Shown here piece by piece: positions 61,805 to 64,000 of a stretch of 64,000 nt of DNA. Position numbers and translations under genes: made by a program. The notes under the pieces are model-generated. The model was not told where the DNA came from. It did no database searches and saw nothing but the letters and a program-made list of their open reading frames with translations. This DNA comes from Crenobacter intestini (GTDB lineage: Bacteria > Pseudomonadota > Gammaproteobacteria > Burkholderiales > Chromobacteriaceae). Numbering within the stretch: position 1 is the stretch's first letter; each line of letters opens with the position of its first letter. The stretch is taken from the NCBI RefSeq assembly GCF_004919095.1, contig NZ_STGJ01000013.1:1-64000 (forward strand). Reading direction: 5' to 3'.

Positions 61805-62725
61805 TCAGACGTTTTCGTTGAGCACCAGCGACAGCAGCGCCTGACGGGCGTACACGCCGTTCTTGGCCTGCTGGAAGTAGTACGCGTGCTGGGTCGCGTC
61901 GACGTCGACCTCGATCTCGTCCACGCGCGGCAGCGGGTGCAGCACCTTCATGTTGGTGCGCGCCCCCTTGAGCATGTCCACCTTCAGGATGTACTTGCCC
62001 TGGATCTTCTTGAACTCGGCCTCGTCGAAGCGCTCGCGCTGCACGCGGGTCATGTACAGGATGTCGACCTGCGGGACCACGTCGTCGAGCGAGTTGACGA
62101 TGGTGTACTCGATGCCCTTCTCGTCGAGCTCTTCGCAGATGTAATCCGGCATCGCCAGCGCCTCGGGCGCGACGAAGTAGAAGCGCGCGCCGAACAGCGA
62201 CAACGCCTGCGTCAGCGAGTGCACGGTGCGGCCGTACTTGAGGTCGCCGACAAAGGCGACGGTCAGCCCGTCTAGGCGGCCCTGCGTCTCGTAGATCGAG
62301 AACAAGTCGAGCAGGGTTTGCGTCGGGTGCTGGTTCGAGCCGTCGCCGCCGTTGATGATCGGCACTTCGGAAAATTCGCTGGCCAGACGGGCGGCGCCCT
62401 CTTTCGGGTGGCGCATCACCACCGCGTCGGTGTACGAACCGATGATCTTCAGCGAGTCGGCCAGGGTCTCGCCCTTCTTGGCCGAAGTGTTGCCACCGTC
62501 CGCGAAACCGATCACGGTGCCGCCCAGACGCTGTACCGCCGTTTCGAACGACAGGCGGGTGCGGGTCGACGCCTCGAAGAAGCAGCTGCCGATCAGGCGG
62601 CCCTTCAGCAGGTCGTTGCGCGGCTCGCGCTTGAGGCGGCCGGCAGTCTCGACCACCAGCTCCAGCTCCTCGCGGCTGAAGTCGGGGATGGAAATGATAT
62701 GTTTGCGGTACAGCGGGTTAGCCAT
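61805..62725 (-). CDS. pyrB: Aspartate carbamoyltransferase catalytic subunit
   Basis: A 306-residue catalytic chain of pyrimidine synthesis (carbamoyl phosphate plus aspartate). [20 protein letters not shown] is the carbamoyl-phosphate site; [11 protein letters not shown] and the C-terminal HPLPRVDEI follow. The start is MANPLYRKH; a GTG 27 bases upstream is not needed. First gene of pyrBI, E. coli-type, 45 bases after an attenuator-like hairpin. Confidence 0.97.
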   Translation of the reverse strand: MANPLYRKHIISIPDFSREELELVVETAGRLKREPRNDLLKGRLIGSCFFEASTRTRLSFETAVQRLGGTVIGFADGGNTSAKKGETLADSLKIIGSYTDAVVMRHPKEGAARLASEFSEVPIINGGDGSNQHPTQTLLDLFSIYETQGRLDGLTVAFVGDLKYGRTVHSLTQALSLFGARFYFVAPEALAMPDYICEELDEKGIEYTIVNSLDDVVPQVDILYMTRVQRERFDEAEFKKIQGKYILKVDMLKGARTNMKVLHPLPRVDEIEVDVDATQHAYYFQQAKNGVYARQALLSLVLNENV

Positions 62726-62767
62726 GTTCACGCTCCTTAGGGTTTCTCGCACGCTCTTATTAATACT

Positions 62768-62802
62768 TAAAAAAAAAGCCCCTGATAAAATCAGGAGCTT
62801 TT
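62768..62802 (-). terminator. pyrBI leader attenuator
   Basis: Minus strand: AAAAGC-t-CCTGA, loop, TCAGG-g-GCTTTT, then nine T. It lies in front of pyrB, not behind a gene, so it is an attenuator. The stop codon of a leader frame (62791-62793) falls in its 5' arm. Confidence 0.72.
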
Positions 62803-62901
62803 CTTGTGGATCCGGTTGGGCCCGGGCAATGCGGGAAACAATGCGTCTGCGCCGCCGAAGCGGTCAGCAAGCCCTTGTTTCACTTGAAGAATTTTCAACA
62901 T
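62791..62901 (-). CDS. Candidate pyrBI leader peptide (pyrL-like)
   Basis: A 36-codon frame [15 protein letters not shown] ... NRIHKKSS whose stop codon lies inside the attenuator stem, as in E. coli pyrL. The ATG has no clear RBS; the frame is open for another 42 codons upstream from a TTG. U-rich runs (ggtttttttcgacgttttg) lie upstream in the transcript. It is too short and weak to be sure. Confidence 0.4.
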   Translation of the reverse strand: MLKILQVKQGLADRFGGADALFPALPGPNRIHKKSS

Positions 62902-63174
62902 TGCGGGGGTCGTCCGAACAAACCGCGTAATTCTAATCACTTTAACCGTGAAAAACCAGCCTTGTCGTCGCAAAAACGAAACAAAACGTCGAAAAAAACC
63001 AATCCAAAAAGCATTACATAACAACAAAGCAACAAAAACTCAACAAAAACACCAATTCACCCACTTTTGGTAGCAAGATTCAGCCAACCATAACAAACAG
63101 GTAAAAACCCCGTAAAATCAGCCGGGCCTCCTGTTGGTAAAGCTGTTGATAACAACCACAAAGTCGTCCCCGCC

Positions 63175-64000
63175 ATGATCAAGTGCATCCAAGTTGACGA
63201 CCTCAAGGTCGGCATGTACATCCACGACCTGAACTGCGACTGGATGTCACACCCCTTCCTGATGCAGCGCTTCCTGGTCCGCGACGAGTCCGCGATCGCC
63301 AAGATCGCCGCCAGCGGCATTCACGAGGTTTACATCGACACCCTGCGCGGGCTGGACGTCTCTCACGCGCCGACCGTCAGCGAGGTGCGCGAGCGGCTGG
63401 AGAGCGAGATGACCGCGTTCGCCGCGCGCGAACAGGCGTTGCCGCAGAAGCTGGAAGCCGGTGCCGAACTGCAGCAGGCCAGGGTCATCCACGAACAGGC
63501 CCACCGCATCGTCTTCGACATCATGCGCGACGTCAGGCTGGGCAAGCAGGTCGAACTGGAAGAAGTCGAACCGGTAGTCGGACGCATGACCTCGTCGATC
63601 CTGCGCAACAACGGCGCGCTGCTTTCGCTGTGCCGGATCAAGAACAAGGACGACTACACCTTCCGCCATTCGGTCAGCGTCGGCGCGCTGATGGTCAGCT
63701 TCTGCAACGCGATGGGGATGGACAAGCAGAGCATCCACCTGGCCGGCATCGGCGGCATGTTGCACGACATCGGCAAGATGAAGGTACCGGACGAGATCCT
63801 CAACAAGCCGGGCAAGCTGACCGAGGCGGAATTCGCGGTGATCAAGTGCCACGTCGTTGAAAGCCAGCGCATCCTCGAGCAGACGTCGGGCATCTCGCCG
63901 CTATCGGTCGAAGTCGCCGCGCAGCACCACGAACGGCACGACGGCAGCGGCTACCCGGCCGGCCTCAAGGGCGACCAGATCTCGATGCTCGGCCAGATGG
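63175..64000 (+). CDS. HD-GYP cyclic-di-GMP phosphodiesterase, N-terminal part
   Basis: 275 codons are visible; the gene runs off the right edge. DUF3391 (MIKCIQVDDLKVGMYIHDLN) leads to a coiled linker, then the HD-GYP domain: FRHSVSVGALM, LHDIGKMKVPDEILNKPGKL (HD and metal ligands), HHERHDGSGYPAGLKGDQI (GYP). Degrades cyclic-di-GMP. The start has no obvious strong RBS but matches the family N-terminus. Confidence 0.93.
   Translation, partial: MIKCIQVDDLKVGMYIHDLNCDWMSHPFLMQRFLVRDESAIAKIAASGIHEVYIDTLRGLDVSHAPTVSEVRERLESEMTAFAAREQALPQKLEAGAELQQARVIHEQAHRIVFDIMRDVRLGKQVELEEVEPVVGRMTSSILRNNGALLSLCRIKNKDDYTFRHSVSVGALMVSFCNAMGMDKQSIHLAGIGGMLHDIGKMKVPDEILNKPGKLTEAEFAVIKCHVVESQRILEQTSGISPLSVEVAAQHHERHDGSGYPAGLKGDQISMLGQM

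Larger units (their letters stand above)
62726..63174. other. pyrB / HD-GYP intergenic region
   Basis: 450 bases. Minus-strand leader of pyrBI with attenuator and candidate leader peptide. From about 62985 to 63130 the plus strand is nearly G-free and A/C-rich (so U/G-rich in the pyr transcript). A weak -10 TGTAAT lies at 63013-63018 on the minus strand. The HD-GYP promoter must lie here as well; GTAAAAT near 63112 is a candidate. Confidence 0.5.

Overview
The window looks like a stretch of chromosome from a high-GC betaproteobacterium, probably of the Neisseriales / Chromobacteriaceae type. The basis is the gene order around the origin (mnmE, yidC, yidD, rnpA and rpmH leftward; dnaA, dnaN and gyrB rightward), a Neisseria-like RnpA N-terminus, and strongly GC-rich codon use. 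The genus is an inference. I found no rRNA, tRNA or CRISPR array.

Layout. (1) 1-8500: the start of a transhydrogenase gene, ugpQ, a periplasmic solute-binding protein, an arginine decarboxylase / antiporter operon, and a metal-efflux operon (DmeR-like repressor, DmeF-like CDF, YnfA, second CDF protein) with a visible operator. (2) 8590-8951: a 346-bp MITE-like element with 25-bp inverted repeats and an 8-bp target duplication. (3) 8950-10473: a small segment with a MerR-methyltransferase fusion gene, bounded by att-like cores and near-identical terminators. (4) 10461-32445: a genomic island of about 22 kb inserted at the 3' end of mnmE. Its left part is a plasmid/ICE-type cluster (LRAT protein, RDF-like protein, YqaJ nuclease, DUF3768, DUF932). 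The middle is one long leftward urea/nickel operon: ureABC, two crcB, ureEFGD, urea transporter, nikMN-Q-O and an MFS gene. The right part is a broken umuC, an inovirus Gp2-like gene, AlpA, an AT-rich unknown gene and a P4-type integrase. (5) 32426-41583: the origin-proximal core, with a candidate oriC/dnaA control region at 36262-36563. (6) 41584-43884: a repeat-rich gap and a likely defence gene (McrA-like head, DUF3427, DUF3883 nuclease-like domain). (7) 43885-64000: ordinary core genes, including bestrophin, PAP2, MATE, rsmE, suhB-like, rarD, a fused indolepyruvate ferredoxin oxidoreductase, pyrBI with an attenuator-like leader, and the start of an HD-GYP gene.

How the genes work together. 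The island gives a complete urea-use package: uptake channel, nickel importer, structural subunits and accessory proteins, plus two fluoride-channel genes inside the same operon. Fluoride inhibits nickel urease, so that placement may be functional. The chromosomal left flank has opposing functions: Ni/Co-type efflux under an RcnR-like sensor and arginine-dependent acid resistance.

Most notable signals: the three tandem mnmE-type att cores with linked terminators, the matching GTGTAC repeat pairs at both island ends, the crcB pair in the urease operon, the McrA-head/DUF3427/DUF3883 protein, the MerR-methyltransferase fusion, and the pyrBI leader.
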